Assembly: GCA_026014615.1 (NCBI GenBank) | Contig: JAOZHZ010000020.1 | Coordinates: 310,001-374,000 of the forward strand | Origin: Candidatus Bathyarchaeota archaeon | GTDB lineage: Archaea; Thermoproteota; Bathyarchaeia; Bathyarchaeales; Bathycorpusculaceae | Direction: 5' to 3' | DNA: 64,000 nucleotides | In this document: piece after piece, positions 45,244-54,605 of the stretch | Numbering within the stretch: position 1 is the first letter of the stretch | Layout: each line of letters starts with the position of its first letter | Program-made: the position numbers and the translations under genes | Notes under the pieces: model-generated | The model's input: only the letters and a program-made list of their open reading frames with translations | The model's database searches: none | What the model was told of the DNA's origin: nothing

Positions 45244-46557
45244 ATGTCCGCTTCAACTCAGAACGTTTACAGTTTCGTTTCAGGCAAAAACTGGAAGCTT
45301 TCCCTAGCTGAAATTACCACGTACCTCAACGCGCGAGGCTGTGAGTTTGAGGTCTCCGAATTCAGCCGCAGCTTCTTCACCATAAAAACCAAAACACCCC
45401 TCAACGCCTCAATAATCGACGATTTAGGCGGGGCTCTCAAAATTGCGCGTGTTGTCGCTTTTGTTCCAACTAAGCGTATAACTGATGCCTTTCTTGAAGA
45501 GGACAAGCAGGTCAAAAAGCAACTTAAATTTGATTTTCCGCTTGATGGTTTGGCTGAAGAAATGCCCCGCGCTGATTCGGGCAAAGCGGTTTTCGGTGTC
45601 AGCGTTTACTGGTCCGACCCCTTTTTTAAACCTGCGGGACGGGCGGCGCAGCGTTTCTTAGGCAGCGCAATCAAAAACGAGTTGAAGGAGCAGGGTAAGA
45701 AAGCCCGTTTCATGGGGTTCCCCAAAGACCGCAACAACCCCCAGCTTACGCCCGTTGAGGTGCTCAAGCAGGGACTAATCGAAAGCCACTCTGAGGCGCT
45801 GTTATGCATCGGCGAAGCAGAAACCGCCCTAGGCACCACCATAGCCGTACATAACCCGTTTGAGTTCCAAAAACGCGACGTGGACAAACCCGTGCAACGC
45901 AAAATCTTCGGCATTTCCCCCCGCATAGCCAAAATCATGGTAAACCTCACCCGTTGCACGCCTGGAAAAGTCTTTTTAGACCCATTCTGTGGCGTCGGCA
46001 ATATTCTGCAAGAGGCGCTGCTTGCCAAGGCGCGGGTCATAGGGGTCGATGTTAACCGTTGGTGTGTAGATGCTTCTAAACGAAACCTCCGCTGGGTAAC
46101 ACAAGAGTACTCTTTGCAGGGCGCAGACTACGCTGTAGTTCAGGGCGACGCCCGTGACCTAAGACGGAAAATTGGGGAAGAAGTCGACTGCATAGCAACC
46201 GAGCCCGATTTAGGTCCAGCCCTACGCGAAGTCCCCACCGAAGCTTACGCGGAGAAAATCGTCCGCAGCCTCACACCGCTGTTTCAAGAATTTCTATACT
46301 CAGCGCATAAAGTTCTTCGAAAAGGCGGTTACTTGGCTCTTGTCACTCCATATGTGCGGACACGCAGCGGCAAATTTGTAACCATCGGCATTGATGGGCT
46401 GGCGCAGCGGGCAGGTTTTGAAGCTGTCAAGCCGTTTGATGAGGTTGAGTTTGTGGGGGAAGCAGTAGCTTTTCCGCTAAAAGACTTAGCCGCCTTTGTT
46501 GACTTGGATGAGCGACATAAAATCGGGCGGGAAATCAGCATACTTCAAAAAACGTAG
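45244..46557 (+). CDS. Trm11/TrmG10-like RNA methyltransferase with altered catalytic motif
   Basis: 437 residues. The C-terminal Rossmann domain has KVFLDPFCGVGNILQEALLAKARVIGVDVNRWCV, like the COG1041 tRNA guanine-N2 methyltransferases. The catalytic loop, normally TDPPYG, reads TEPDLGP, so activity or target may differ. The N-terminal ~200 residues could hold a diverged THUMP-like RNA-binding region (KTPLNASIIDDLGGALKIARV). It is probably an RNA methyltransferase acting in the cytoplasm, but N2-guanine specificity is uncertain. Confidence 0.75.
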   Translation: MSASTQNVYSFVSGKNWKLSLAEITTYLNARGCEFEVSEFSRSFFTIKTKTPLNASIIDDLGGALKIARVVAFVPTKRITDAFLEEDKQVKKQLKFDFPLDGLAEEMPRADSGKAVFGVSVYWSDPFFKPAGRAAQRFLGSAIKNELKEQGKKARFMGFPKDRNNPQLTPVEVLKQGLIESHSEALLCIGEAETALGTTIAVHNPFEFQKRDVDKPVQRKIFGISPRIAKIMVNLTRCTPGKVFLDPFCGVGNILQEALLAKARVIGVDVNRWCVDASKRNLRWVTQEYSLQGADYAVVQGDARDLRRKIGEEVDCIATEPDLGPALREVPTEAYAEKIVRSLTPLFQEFLYSAHKVLRKGGYLALVTPYVRTRSGKFVTIGIDGLAQRAGFEAVKPFDEVEFVGEAVAFPLKDLAAFVDLDERHKIGREISILQKT

Positions 46558-46578
46558 TGATTTTGCCAACCTATTTCT

Positions 46579-46631
46579 GTCTATTTGGATGCTAATATCA
46601 ATTCTATGCAGAAACGATAGGGGGTCTACGC
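46579..46631 (+). repeat. dispersed ~50-bp intergenic repeat, copy B
   Basis: GTCTATTTGGATGCTAATAT ... TATGCAGAAACGATAGGGGGTCTACGC, matching copies A and C. It lies between the 3' ends of the convergent methyltransferase and dCMP deaminase genes. Confidence 0.8.
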
Positions 46632-46717
46632 TATTGGCGTTTTTCCTGCTCAAAAGCATGTTGAAATCTTACGCGCAGAAGACAGAACCTGCGAAAAGGT
46701 AGTCTTGCATAAACCCT

Positions 46718-47203
46718 TTACTGGCTGTCATACTTCATGAATTCGTTATTCACTATGACCAGCTCGACGCCTGCCTGCTTAAACATCCCGATGGTGTCCT
46801 GATCAGCATGGTAACGCTTCTCAACCACCACTCGTTTAATGCCCGCGTTTATAATCATCATGGCGCAGGTTCTACACGGCGTCATTTTGCAATATAGAGT
46901 GGAGCCCTCTAGTGGTATGCCGAATCGGGCGGCTTGGATGATGGCGTTTTGTTCTGCGTGGAGTGTGCGGACGCAGTGCTGGGTGACTTCGCCGTTGCTG
47001 TTAAAGACTTTGCGCATGTCGTGTCCCGCGTCGTCGCAGTGCGGAAGACCTGCAGGGGCACCCACGTAACCTGTGGTCATTATGCGTTTGTCTTTAACGA
47101 TGACGCAGCCTGCTCTGCCGCGGTCGCATGTGGCGCGTTTAGAAACGGCTTCGCAGAGGTCAAGGAAGTACCTGTCCCAGTCAGGTCTTGAAGTGTTCGT
47201 CAT
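46718..47203 (-). CDS. dCMP/cytidine deaminase family protein
   Basis: About 161 residues from ATG 47203 (MTNTSRPDWDRYFLDLCEAVSKRATCDR). The zinc site is HAEQNAI with PCRTCAMMIINAGI, and CDRGRAGCVIV is typical of dCMP deaminases (ComEB-like). It converts dCMP to dUMP for thymidylate synthesis. The track start at 47242 adds 13 residues of leader. Single gene, divergent from rpl10e. Confidence 0.9.
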   Translation of the reverse strand: MTNTSRPDWDRYFLDLCEAVSKRATCDRGRAGCVIVKDKRIMTTGYVGAPAGLPHCDDAGHDMRKVFNSNGEVTQHCVRTLHAEQNAIIQAARFGIPLEGSTLYCKMTPCRTCAMMIINAGIKRVVVEKRYHADQDTIGMFKQAGVELVIVNNEFMKYDSQ

Positions 47204-47446
47204 CTGTATCCAATCCCTTTGATGGAGTAGTCTACTAAACAAACTAATAAATGTGAAGAAATAACCCCCTATTTCCCCTGCCCCTGCTGCCGAAAGGTAA
47301 ACGCCTCGCCCGCGTTGAGCCGCAACTAGATTTTCAACTGCGCACTCTCCAAAGAGGGTATATTGTTAAATTCCTGTTTTTTCCGTTAAGGAGGTTACAA
47401 ATTGTTTAAATACCGCCTGAAAGTATCCGTAAAAAGGGATTATCTA

Positions 47447-47992
47447 ATGAAGGCTCGCAACTACGGACCTGTCAAAGGGCAGGCTTTCACGCGAAAGGAA
47501 TACGTTAAAGGTTTTCCACCGCCGAAAATTGTTAAATTCACCATGGGCGACACCAAAGGCGCATGGGACTACGAAGCACGGCTTGTCTCTAACCAGCGAA
47601 AGCAAATCCGCCACATCGCACTTGAAGCGGCACGTGTGGCAACAAACCGTGAATTAATGGATAAATTAGTTAACGATTACCTTATGCAAGTTTTACCCTA
47701 TCCACACATCATCCTCAGAGAAAACAAAATGATCTTTGGGGCTCACGCTGACCGACTTCAGCAGGGAATGAGAAGGTCCTTTGGCCGAACCGTAGGGACA
47801 GCGGCACGAATTGAACCTGGTCAAACCATTATAACTGTGCGCGTTAAAACCGCAGGACTCGCCGCAGCCAAAGAAGCTCTTAAACGTGGTACTGCAAAGT
47901 TGCCTCTCACCTGCCGAATTGTGGTCGAGAAACTTGAACAACCCGTTCCAGTTTCAGCAAATGGTGATGTAGACAAGGTTGATGCCGAGTGA
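47447..47992 (+). CDS. rpl10e: ribosomal protein L10e (uL16)
   Basis: About 181 residues. MKARNYGPVKGQAFTRKEYVKGFPPPKIVKFTMG and RKQIRHIALEAARVATNRELM, then PYPHIILRENKMIFGAHADRLQQGMRRSFG, are L10e signatures. The track begins at TTG 47402 after AAGGAGG, but 'tttaaatac' there looks like the TATA box and homologues begin near MKARNY, so ATG 47447 is preferred; the alternative cannot be excluded. The stop overlaps the start of ppsA (GTGA). Confidence 0.92.
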   Translation: MKARNYGPVKGQAFTRKEYVKGFPPPKIVKFTMGDTKGAWDYEARLVSNQRKQIRHIALEAARVATNRELMDKLVNDYLMQVLPYPHIILRENKMIFGAHADRLQQGMRRSFGRTVGTAARIEPGQTIITVRVKTAGLAAAKEALKRGTAKLPLTCRIVVEKLEQPVPVSANGDVDKVDAE

Positions 47993-50421
47993 GTGACCCG
48001 ACAAAAGAACTTGTTAGTTGGTTTGAAACTCTCCGAGTGACTGATATTCCCTCTGTTGGCGGCAAAAACGCCAGCTTGGGAGAAATGATTAACGCAGGGT
48101 TGCCCGTTCCACCGGGCTTCGCCGTGACGGCTTATTCTTATGAAAAATTTCTTGAAGAAACGAATTTAGCTGAAAAAATCTACGCCGTTATTAACGAAGT
48201 CATCACGGACAAAAACTACCCGAAACAGTACGATGAGGCGTCCAAAAAGATTCGGGAACTCATCGAGAAGACCCCCGTGCCCAAGGAGATTTCTAAAGCC
48301 ATAACCGCCGCTTACAAGGACCTCAACAAACGGCTTAACCTGAAAGAAACCTTCGTTGCCGTAAGGTCAAGCGCAACCGCCGAAGACCTGCCTGACGCAT
48401 CCTTTGCTGGGCAGCAGGAAACGTTCTTGAACATACGCGGTCCCGTGGATTTGCTGGATAAAGTGGTCAAATGCTGGAGCAGCCTGTTTACTCCACGCGC
48501 CATATTTTATCGCAACGAGAAAGGTTTTGCTCACGAGAAGGTTTTCATCAGCGTCGGCGTGCAGAAAATGGTGAATTCCCGCGCCGCAGGCGTAATGTTC
48601 ACGATTAACCCGACCACTGGCACCGACAACGAAATCATGATTGAAGGCAACTTCGGATTAGGCGAAACCGTGGTTTCAGGCGCTGTTAACCCTGATAACT
48701 TTGTGGTTGACAAAAAATCTTCCAAGATAAAAGAGCGTCGAACCGCCAAGAAGACGGTTATGTATGTGCGTGACCCCAAGACAGGCAGTACTATCCACTT
48801 GGATGTTCCTGAAGACAAACAGAAAGTGCCTTGTGTCAGCGATGAAGAAGTCACAAAACTGGCTGAACTTGCCAAACGCATCGAGAGGCACTACGCAAAA
48901 GCCATGGACATCGAGTGGGCAATCGACCAAGACTTGCCTTTCCCCCAGAACATGTTCATCGTTCAAGCCCGACCAGAAACAGTTTGGAGCTCAAAACCCG
49001 CGGAAGAAACAGCCGCAGCCGAAATAGCAAAACCTGAAGAGCAACTGAAAGTTGTCGCCAAGGGCATATCAGCTGGAAAAAGAGGCTACGGCGTAGGCGT
49101 AGCTAAAGTTGTCCTTAACCCTGACGAAGCCAACAACGAAATGAAAAAAGGCGACATCCTTGTCACCGACATGACTAACCCTGACTTTGTGCCTTTTATG
49201 AAAATCGCCAGCGCCATCGTCACCGACAAAGGCGGCGTCACCAGCCACGCAGCAATCGTCAGCCGCGAACTCAGCATTCCATGCGTTGTCGGCACCGAAA
49301 CAGCCACCCAAGCCATGAAAACAGGTCAACAGTACACGGTGGACTCCAGAAACGGCATAATCTACGAAGGCGTCTTATCTCAAGCCGTGGAGAAACCTGC
49401 CGCATCAAACGGCGCAGCCATGGTTGTGCAAGCTGAGGCAGCCCCCGTTACGGCAACAAAAATTTACATGAACCTAGCCATCCCCGACATGGTAGAAAAA
49501 TACAAAGACCTGCCCTTCCAAGGCATCGGGCTCATGCGCACAGAATTCATCTTCGCCGACTACATCGGTGAGCACCCACTCTACCTTGTAGAGTCTGGTC
49601 AAAGCCAGAAGCTGGTTGACAAATTCGCCGAAGGCGTAGCTGCCGTCGCCCGAGCCATACAGCCCCGCCCTGTGGTTGTCCGATTCAGTGACTTCAAGAC
49701 TAACGAGTACCGCGACCTCAAAGGCGGCGAGAAATATGAAATCGTCGAAGAAAACCCTATGTTGGGCTGGAGAGGCTGTAGCCGCTACATAAGCAAATGG
49801 TACATTGAAGCGTTCAGGCTGGAATGCAAGGCAATTCAGAAGTGCCGAACCGAATGGGGACTCAAAAACGTCTACGTGATGCTTCCGATGATTCGAACCC
49901 TTTGGGAAGCCAAGAAGGTTCTGGAAATCATGAAGGAAGAAGGCTTAGAACGTGGGCGCGACTTTAAGATTTGGTTCATGGCAGAAACCCCCTCAATCGC
50001 AATCATGGCGGACGAATTCAGTAAACTCGTTGACGGCTTTAGCATCGGCAGCAACGACATGACCCAAGGCATACTCATGATTGACCGCGACAGCGAACGC
50101 CTCGGACAGATGGGCTACTTCGACGAACGCGACCCCGCAGTCAAACGCATTATCGCACGACTCATCCGAGTCGCCCACGAAAACGGCTGCACTGTTAGCA
50201 TATGCGGCGAAGGACCATCCAACTTGCCTGACTTCGCAGAGTTCCTTGTCCGCGTAGGCATAGACAGCATATCCGTAAACAACGACGCCGTCATCACCAC
50301 AAAGCAGAACGTCGCCGCAGTTGAACAGAAAATCATTATGGAACGCCTCGCCGAGCAAGCAGCCATAGCCGCAGGCAAACCACTCAAGAAGCCCACTCCC
50401 GACTGGGAATGGGAACAGTAA
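47989..50421 (+). CDS. ppsA: phosphoenolpyruvate synthase
   Basis: 810 residues, full length. It starts with GTG overlapping the L10e stop by 4 bp. Order: ATP-grasp domain (SVGGKNASLGEM, AVRSSATAEDLPDASFAGQQETFLN), swivelling phosphohistidine domain with the catalytic His in GGVTSHAAIVSRELSIPCVVG, and the TIM-barrel C-terminal domain (GIGLMRTEF, GSNDMTQGILMIDRDSERLG, SICGEGPSN). It makes PEP from pyruvate and ATP, feeding gluconeogenesis with PGK and GAPDH at the left edge. Translational coupling to a ribosomal protein is unusual. Confidence 0.97.
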   Translation: MSDPTKELVSWFETLRVTDIPSVGGKNASLGEMINAGLPVPPGFAVTAYSYEKFLEETNLAEKIYAVINEVITDKNYPKQYDEASKKIRELIEKTPVPKEISKAITAAYKDLNKRLNLKETFVAVRSSATAEDLPDASFAGQQETFLNIRGPVDLLDKVVKCWSSLFTPRAIFYRNEKGFAHEKVFISVGVQKMVNSRAAGVMFTINPTTGTDNEIMIEGNFGLGETVVSGAVNPDNFVVDKKSSKIKERRTAKKTVMYVRDPKTGSTIHLDVPEDKQKVPCVSDEEVTKLAELAKRIERHYAKAMDIEWAIDQDLPFPQNMFIVQARPETVWSSKPAEETAAAEIAKPEEQLKVVAKGISAGKRGYGVGVAKVVLNPDEANNEMKKGDILVTDMTNPDFVPFMKIASAIVTDKGGVTSHAAIVSRELSIPCVVGTETATQAMKTGQQYTVDSRNGIIYEGVLSQAVEKPAASNGAAMVVQAEAAPVTATKIYMNLAIPDMVEKYKDLPFQGIGLMRTEFIFADYIGEHPLYLVESGQSQKLVDKFAEGVAAVARAIQPRPVVVRFSDFKTNEYRDLKGGEKYEIVEENPMLGWRGCSRYISKWYIEAFRLECKAIQKCRTEWGLKNVYVMLPMIRTLWEAKKVLEIMKEEGLERGRDFKIWFMAETPSIAIMADEFSKLVDGFSIGSNDMTQGILMIDRDSERLGQMGYFDERDPAVKRIIARLIRVAHENGCTVSICGEGPSNLPDFAEFLVRVGIDSISVNNDAVITTKQNVAAVEQKIIMERLAEQAAIAAGKPLKKPTPDWEWEQ

Positions 50422-50505
50422 ACCCCTAGCCGTCTTTTTTCGGCAAACCTTTTCTTTCCTTTTGTACTATACCTCTTTTAGCTAAACATCATTAAGGGAC
50501 ATGCC

Positions 50506-51507
50506 ATGAAGGGTTTTGATTTTGAAGAAGAACGTCTAAAGCAGGAAATCACCCGCCTAAACGCAAAACGGGTTCTCCTGCAGATGCCCGAAGGTCTCAA
50601 ACCTGAAGCCCCACGAATAACCAAACTCGTAGAGAAATCAGGTGCCCTACCCATCGTTTCCGCCGACCCCTGCTATGGAGCCTGTGACTTAGCAACAGCC
50701 GAAGCCGAAAGCTTAGATGCCGATTTGCTGGTTCATTTTGGGCACGCAAAAATGCTCAAACACGAAAAGGTTCCCACACTGTATTTGGAAGCTAGGGCAA
50801 CTCAAGTTGTGGACAAGGCGGTTGCAGCAGCTATTCCCTTGTTGGCTGATTACACCCGAATTGGGTTAGCGACGACGGTTCAGCACGTGCAGACCCTTGA
50901 TATAGCCCATGAAATCCTGACGCGGGCGGGAAAAACCGTTGAGGTTGGCGACGCAGGGCGGGTGCCTTATGCTGGGCAGGTCGTTGGCTGCGACTTTAGC
51001 AACGTCAAATCCATAGCTGCTGATGTTGATGCGTTTTTGTTTGTGGGCGGCGGAAAATTCCACGCACTCGGCGTCGCTTTAGCTACCTCTAAACCCACCG
51101 TAATTGCCGAACCCTACAGCGGAACCGCCCACCCCGTAGGCGAGGAAGTGCAGAAAATCCAAAAACAACGCTACGCAAGCATCCAAGAAGCCTCACAAGC
51201 CAAAAACTTCGGCGTCCTTGTAAGCCTCAAGTCTGGACAGAAACACTTGGAGCAAGCACTCCACATAAAGGAAACCGTCGAAAAGATGGGCAAAACGGCT
51301 TTCTTGTTTGCTGTCCGAGAAATTCAGCCTCATGTGTTGATTGAGTTCCCAACGGTTGATGCGTACGTGAATACGGCTTGCCCCCGAATTTCGTTGGATG
51401 ATGCATCGCGGTTCAAGAAGCCTGTGCTTACAGTTGAGGAATTCAGGGTGGTTTCTGGAGAATCTTCATGGGCGAACCTGCTCAAAGGCGGCTTATTCGA
51501 AAACTAG
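50506..51507 (+). CDS. dph2: diphthamide synthase subunit Dph2
   Basis: 333 residues, normal for archaeal Dph2. The three cluster-binding cysteines are visible in SADPCYGACD, QVVGCDFSN and VNTACPRIS. Dph2 is a non-canonical radical SAM enzyme that transfers the 3-amino-3-carboxypropyl group of SAM to the conserved His of EF2. The last 40 bp overlap the following methyltransferase gene out of frame, so the two are coupled. Confidence 0.95.
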   Translation: MKGFDFEEERLKQEITRLNAKRVLLQMPEGLKPEAPRITKLVEKSGALPIVSADPCYGACDLATAEAESLDADLLVHFGHAKMLKHEKVPTLYLEARATQVVDKAVAAAIPLLADYTRIGLATTVQHVQTLDIAHEILTRAGKTVEVGDAGRVPYAGQVVGCDFSNVKSIAADVDAFLFVGGGKFHALGVALATSKPTVIAEPYSGTAHPVGEEVQKIQKQRYASIQEASQAKNFGVLVSLKSGQKHLEQALHIKETVEKMGKTAFLFAVREIQPHVLIEFPTVDAYVNTACPRISLDDASRFKKPVLTVEEFRVVSGESSWANLLKGGLFEN

Positions 51508-52169
51508 ACCTCGAACGCTTCCTAAGCCAAGTCCAGCCTCACCCCTCGCCACGGGCAAGTCTGGAGCAGTACACAACTTCTGAGTCAGCGGCGGCGACTA
51601 TGCTGTATTTGGCGGCTTACACTTACGAAGACATCGTGGGCAAGCGGCTTTTGGATTTGGGTTGCGGAACGGGCAGGCTTGCTTTGGCAGCGGCTTTTTT
51701 GGGCGCGGAGTCTGTCGTGGGCGTGGATATTGATAAAACCGCCGTTAAAGCTGCCCTTAGCAACTCGGTTTCGGTTGGTTTCAGAGACAAAATTGAGTGG
51801 GTAGCAGGTGACATCGATGCTGTCTCAGGCAAATTCGACACTGTACTGCAGAACCCGCCCTTCGGAGTTCAGAAACGCAACGCCGACCGCAGATTCATCA
51901 AAAACGCCCTCGAGCTCGGAGACGCCGTTTACTCCCTTCACAATCACCCCGTCTTTGACAAACACCTGCTGGGCAAGTTGAAGGCAAACGGGGGGCAACC
52001 GCTGAGGGTATCGGCATCCCAGTTTATGCAGCGCTTCGTACAGAAACACGGTGGGCAGGTGGAAGCGGTTTACGCTTTGCCCCTAACTGTTCCGCACATG
52101 TTTGATTTCCACACAAAAACAAAAAAAGAAATCGTCGTAGACATGTACATAATAAAAAAGAAAGGATGA
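51468..52169 (+). CDS. METTL5-like adenine-N6 RNA methyltransferase
   Basis: 233 residues. Motif I is RLLDLGCGTGRLALAAAFLGA and the catalytic motif is NPPFG, as in N6-adenine methyltransferases. The N-terminal LERFLSQVQPHPSPRASLEQYTTSESAA is characteristic of the METTL5/COG2263 group, which modifies small-subunit rRNA. It starts inside dph2, with a 40-bp overlap. Confidence 0.88.
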   Translation: MGEPAQRRLIRKLDLERFLSQVQPHPSPRASLEQYTTSESAAATMLYLAAYTYEDIVGKRLLDLGCGTGRLALAAAFLGAESVVGVDIDKTAVKAALSNSVSVGFRDKIEWVAGDIDAVSGKFDTVLQNPPFGVQKRNADRRFIKNALELGDAVYSLHNHPVFDKHLLGKLKANGGQPLRVSASQFMQRFVQKHGGQVEAVYALPLTVPHMFDFHTKTKKEIVVDMYIIKKKG

Positions 52170-52194
52170 CACGTAAAACTTCTATCTATTTGGC

Positions 52195-52246
52195 GTCTAT
52201 TTGGATGCTATTAGAAATAGTGTGCAGAAAGATAGAGGGGGTAGGC
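52195..52246 (+). repeat. dispersed ~50-bp intergenic repeat, copy C
   Basis: GTCTATTTGGATGCTATTAG ... TGCAGAAAGATAGAGGGGGTAGGC, more diverged than A and B. The first segment is doubled (CTATTTGGcGTCTATTTGG). It is again in a convergent intergenic gap, 26 bp after the METTL5-like gene. Confidence 0.75.
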
Positions 52247-52249
52247 TGT

Positions 52250-52636
52250 TTATTTCCATTCCCACATTTTGCCTTCCCATTCCCCGTTCTCGTCAGTGTC
52301 GTATTCATGTAAACCTACTACTTTGTTTAGTCGTGCGAGCTTCTGCGATCGGGTTCTTTGGATAGATGCGCCTCTGGTGACTCCGCCTCTGCCAGACGGC
52401 CAACTGACTATGTTGATTTTCATATTGACCCTGTCGCCATCGGTTGTTGTGACAATGCAGTTTTCTTCTCCCGAGAATACCCCGTTTTCCAAAACCACAA
52501 CAGCCGTGAACATAACAAACGCATCCTTGCCCAGAAGCTTCCCTGTTCCCTGCCCAGAAGTTTCAGTTTTTCCGTCTGAAAGCACTCTGTAGGTCATGTT
52601 TCTGCCCGTGAATTCGCCAATTAATTCTCCAAGCAT
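52250..52636 (-). CDS. conserved beta-barrel-like protein, unknown function
   Basis: About 128 residues from ATG 52636 (MLGELIGEFTGRNMTYRVLSDGKTETSGQGTGKLLGKDAF). It is rich in alternating beta strands and looks like a small lipocalin-like barrel. No signal peptide. The C-terminus is charged and tryptophan-rich (ENGEWEGKMWEWK). The family was not confidently recognised. Confidence 0.6.
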   Translation of the reverse strand: MLGELIGEFTGRNMTYRVLSDGKTETSGQGTGKLLGKDAFVMFTAVVVLENGVFSGEENCIVTTTDGDRVNMKINIVSWPSGRGGVTRGASIQRTRSQKLARLNKVVGLHEYDTDENGEWEGKMWEWK

Positions 52637-52651
52637 AAAATTCACCTCCAA

Positions 52652-52942
52652 TTAAATCAACTACGGAATTTTTTATTAGACTTTGTGGTTGTGAATCCGT
52701 AGCCACCGCTAACTACCTAAAATGCCCTTCTATCTGAAACTGTACAAAGAATCGGTAGTAGCATAACCTAACAAAAAGCTACAAAAAAGAACCAAATTTT
52801 TCTGCCGCAGCCAAACCATCCCGTCGCATCCCAAACCCTGCATTGTCCAATCAAAAGGTTTATTGCACAGACTGGAATCTATGGAATGTACTCGTTCAGC
52901 GAACGTCTCAACTCGCTTATGCTCAACCAACGTGAAAATGCA
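52652..52942. other. divergent intergenic region before csl4
   Basis: About 290 bp. The csl4 ORF is open back to 52886, but homology begins near 52943. A CCAAT-like stretch and 'ggtttattgcac' (52857-52868) could be the csl4 promoter. Nothing else seen. Confidence 0.4.
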
Positions 52943-53521
52943 ATGACCCAAAAATCTGAACAAAGAAACGGTAACTTGGTTCTGCCCGGGGACCGCCTTG
53001 GCGTAATCGAAGAGTTCATCCCAGACTCAGGCACCTACGTCAGAGACGGAGTTATCTACTCTAAAATCATCGGACGCACCCTTATGGATATGCTGAACCG
53101 CCGCGTATCCGTTTACCCGCTAAACGAGGGCGCAATTGTACCCAAAGTCGGCTCAGTTGTGGTGGGTCAAGTAGGCAACGCACAGTCAGACAACGTTCTG
53201 GTTCGCATCAGCAGGGTCGGCAAAAAGCAAATGTCAGGCTTTTTCGGCGGCATCCTTCACATCAGCGACGTCTCCGACAGATACATAGACTCGATGAACG
53301 AAGTCTGCAAACCCGGCGACATCATCCGCGCTAAAGTTATAAGCGAAAAAAACCAGATTTGCCATTTGTCAACCGCTGACCGCAAACTCGGCGTACTCTA
53401 CGGGTTCTGCTCTTTATGCGGGAACCTGCTTGAACAAGTAAAACATGAAATGCGCTGCACAAAATGCGGTAACATGGAAAGACGAAAAACGTCAGTTGAC
53501 TATGGAAAAGAAAAAGTGTAA
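52943..53521 (+). CDS. csl4: exosome RNA-binding subunit Csl4
   Basis: About 192 residues from ATG 52943 (MTQKSEQRNGNLVLPGDRLGVIEEFIPDSGTYV). The N-terminal domain LVLPGDRLGVIEEF, a central S1 domain (VVVGQVGNAQSDNVLVRISRVG...GGILHISDVSD) and a C-terminal zinc ribbon (CSLCGNLLEQVKHEMRCTKCGNMERRK) are in the Csl4 order. It forms the cap of the archaeal RNA exosome. It is 17 bp upstream of rpoL. Confidence 0.93.
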   Translation: MTQKSEQRNGNLVLPGDRLGVIEEFIPDSGTYVRDGVIYSKIIGRTLMDMLNRRVSVYPLNEGAIVPKVGSVVVGQVGNAQSDNVLVRISRVGKKQMSGFFGGILHISDVSDRYIDSMNEVCKPGDIIRAKVISEKNQICHLSTADRKLGVLYGFCSLCGNLLEQVKHEMRCTKCGNMERRKTSVDYGKEKV

Positions 53522-53538
53522 CGGAGAAATGGTTGAGA

Positions 53539-53820
53539 ATGAAAATAAAGGTTCTAAAGCAAACTGATAACGAACTTAAAATCGAAATCGACGGCTCAGG
53601 ACACGGAGTCTGCAACTTGCTTCAGAAAAAACTTTTGGAACACAAAAAAATCGACCAAGCAGGCTACGACGTGCCGCATCCGTTGGCCTCTAACCCAATT
53701 ATTTATGTGCGTACATCGGGGAAAGTGAAGCCTAAGGAAGTGCTGTTGGAAGCAGCAGCGGACGCGCGCGAATCAAATCAGGCTTTCGGCAAAGCTCTCG
53801 AAGAAGCCATCAAATCCTAA
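53539..53820 (+). CDS. rpoL: RNA polymerase subunit L (Rpb11-like)
   Basis: About 93 residues. GHGVCNLLQKKLLEHKKIDQAGYDVPHPLASNPIIYVRT is the subunit L/Rpb11 signature used in dimerising with subunit D. The start is ATG 53539 or 53533. It follows csl4, a pairing seen in many archaea. Confidence 0.95.
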   Translation: MKIKVLKQTDNELKIEIDGSGHGVCNLLQKKLLEHKKIDQAGYDVPHPLASNPIIYVRTSGKVKPKEVLLEAAADARESNQAFGKALEEAIKS

Positions 53821-53943
53821 GCTCTTCTTTTACAGAGAGCAAACTCATTCTATTTGTCCATGAGCGGTTTTAGCGCTAGATAGCTTCGGGTTCTTCGTTA
53901 ACCTTATAACGCGTTTACATCCCCTTTAACTTGAGGAACAACC

Positions 53944-54537
53944 TTGAGTCCCAGAAGTCTACGCGTCATAAAACCCGAAATCCGAGTGTTAGGCGTGGAC
54001 GACGGCAAATTTGTTCCCCACTCCAAAAGCCTCGTTCCTGTGGTAGGCGTTGTTTTCCGCGGCGGCAGCTGGTTGGAAGGTGTAATGAGCACCCTTGTAG
54101 CAGTGGATGGTTTAGATGCTAACCGGAAAATAGTCGACATGATTACGGGTTCGCCGTATTACAAGCAGTTGCGGGTGGTGATGCTTAACGGCATAACCTT
54201 AGGCGGCTTCAACATGGTGGATATAAAAGCCCTTAACGCCCAAACAAACTTGCCCGTAATAGTCGTGACCAACAGAAAACCCAACCTAACCCAAGTGCAC
54301 GCTGCCCTGCAGAACCTGCCCAACAGCCAAACCCGTTGGACCGCCGTTTTAAACGCAGGCGAAATCTTTCCAGTGGCAACCCGAAGCGGCAAGCAGCCTG
54401 TTTATGTGGAGATTGCGGGAATCAGTAAGGAAAAAGCCGAGGAGATTTTACGGTTAACTTCAACCCGAAGCAAAATCCCTGAGCCCCTGCGGGTGGCGCA
54501 TTTAGTGGCTTCTGGAATAAGCCTAAATAGTACTTAG
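53944..54537 (+). CDS. DUF99 family protein (endonuclease V-like fold)
   Basis: 197 residues from TTG 53944. KPEIRVLGVDDGKF, VGVVFRGGSWLEGVM, VVMLNGITLGGFNMVDI and VTNRKPNL are DUF99 hallmarks. The family is related in fold to endonuclease V, with an acidic residue in GVDDG, but its role is not established. It sits between transcription genes. Confidence 0.88.
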   Translation: MSPRSLRVIKPEIRVLGVDDGKFVPHSKSLVPVVGVVFRGGSWLEGVMSTLVAVDGLDANRKIVDMITGSPYYKQLRVVMLNGITLGGFNMVDIKALNAQTNLPVIVVTNRKPNLTQVHAALQNLPNSQTRWTAVLNAGEIFPVATRSGKQPVYVEIAGISKEKAEEILRLTSTRSKIPEPLRVAHLVASGISLNST

Positions 54538-54605
54538 GGATGTATTTATGCAAAAGTTAAAAAGGAACCGTGTAAAGGTAACAGCGGAAAATGGAGATTT
54601 GAACT

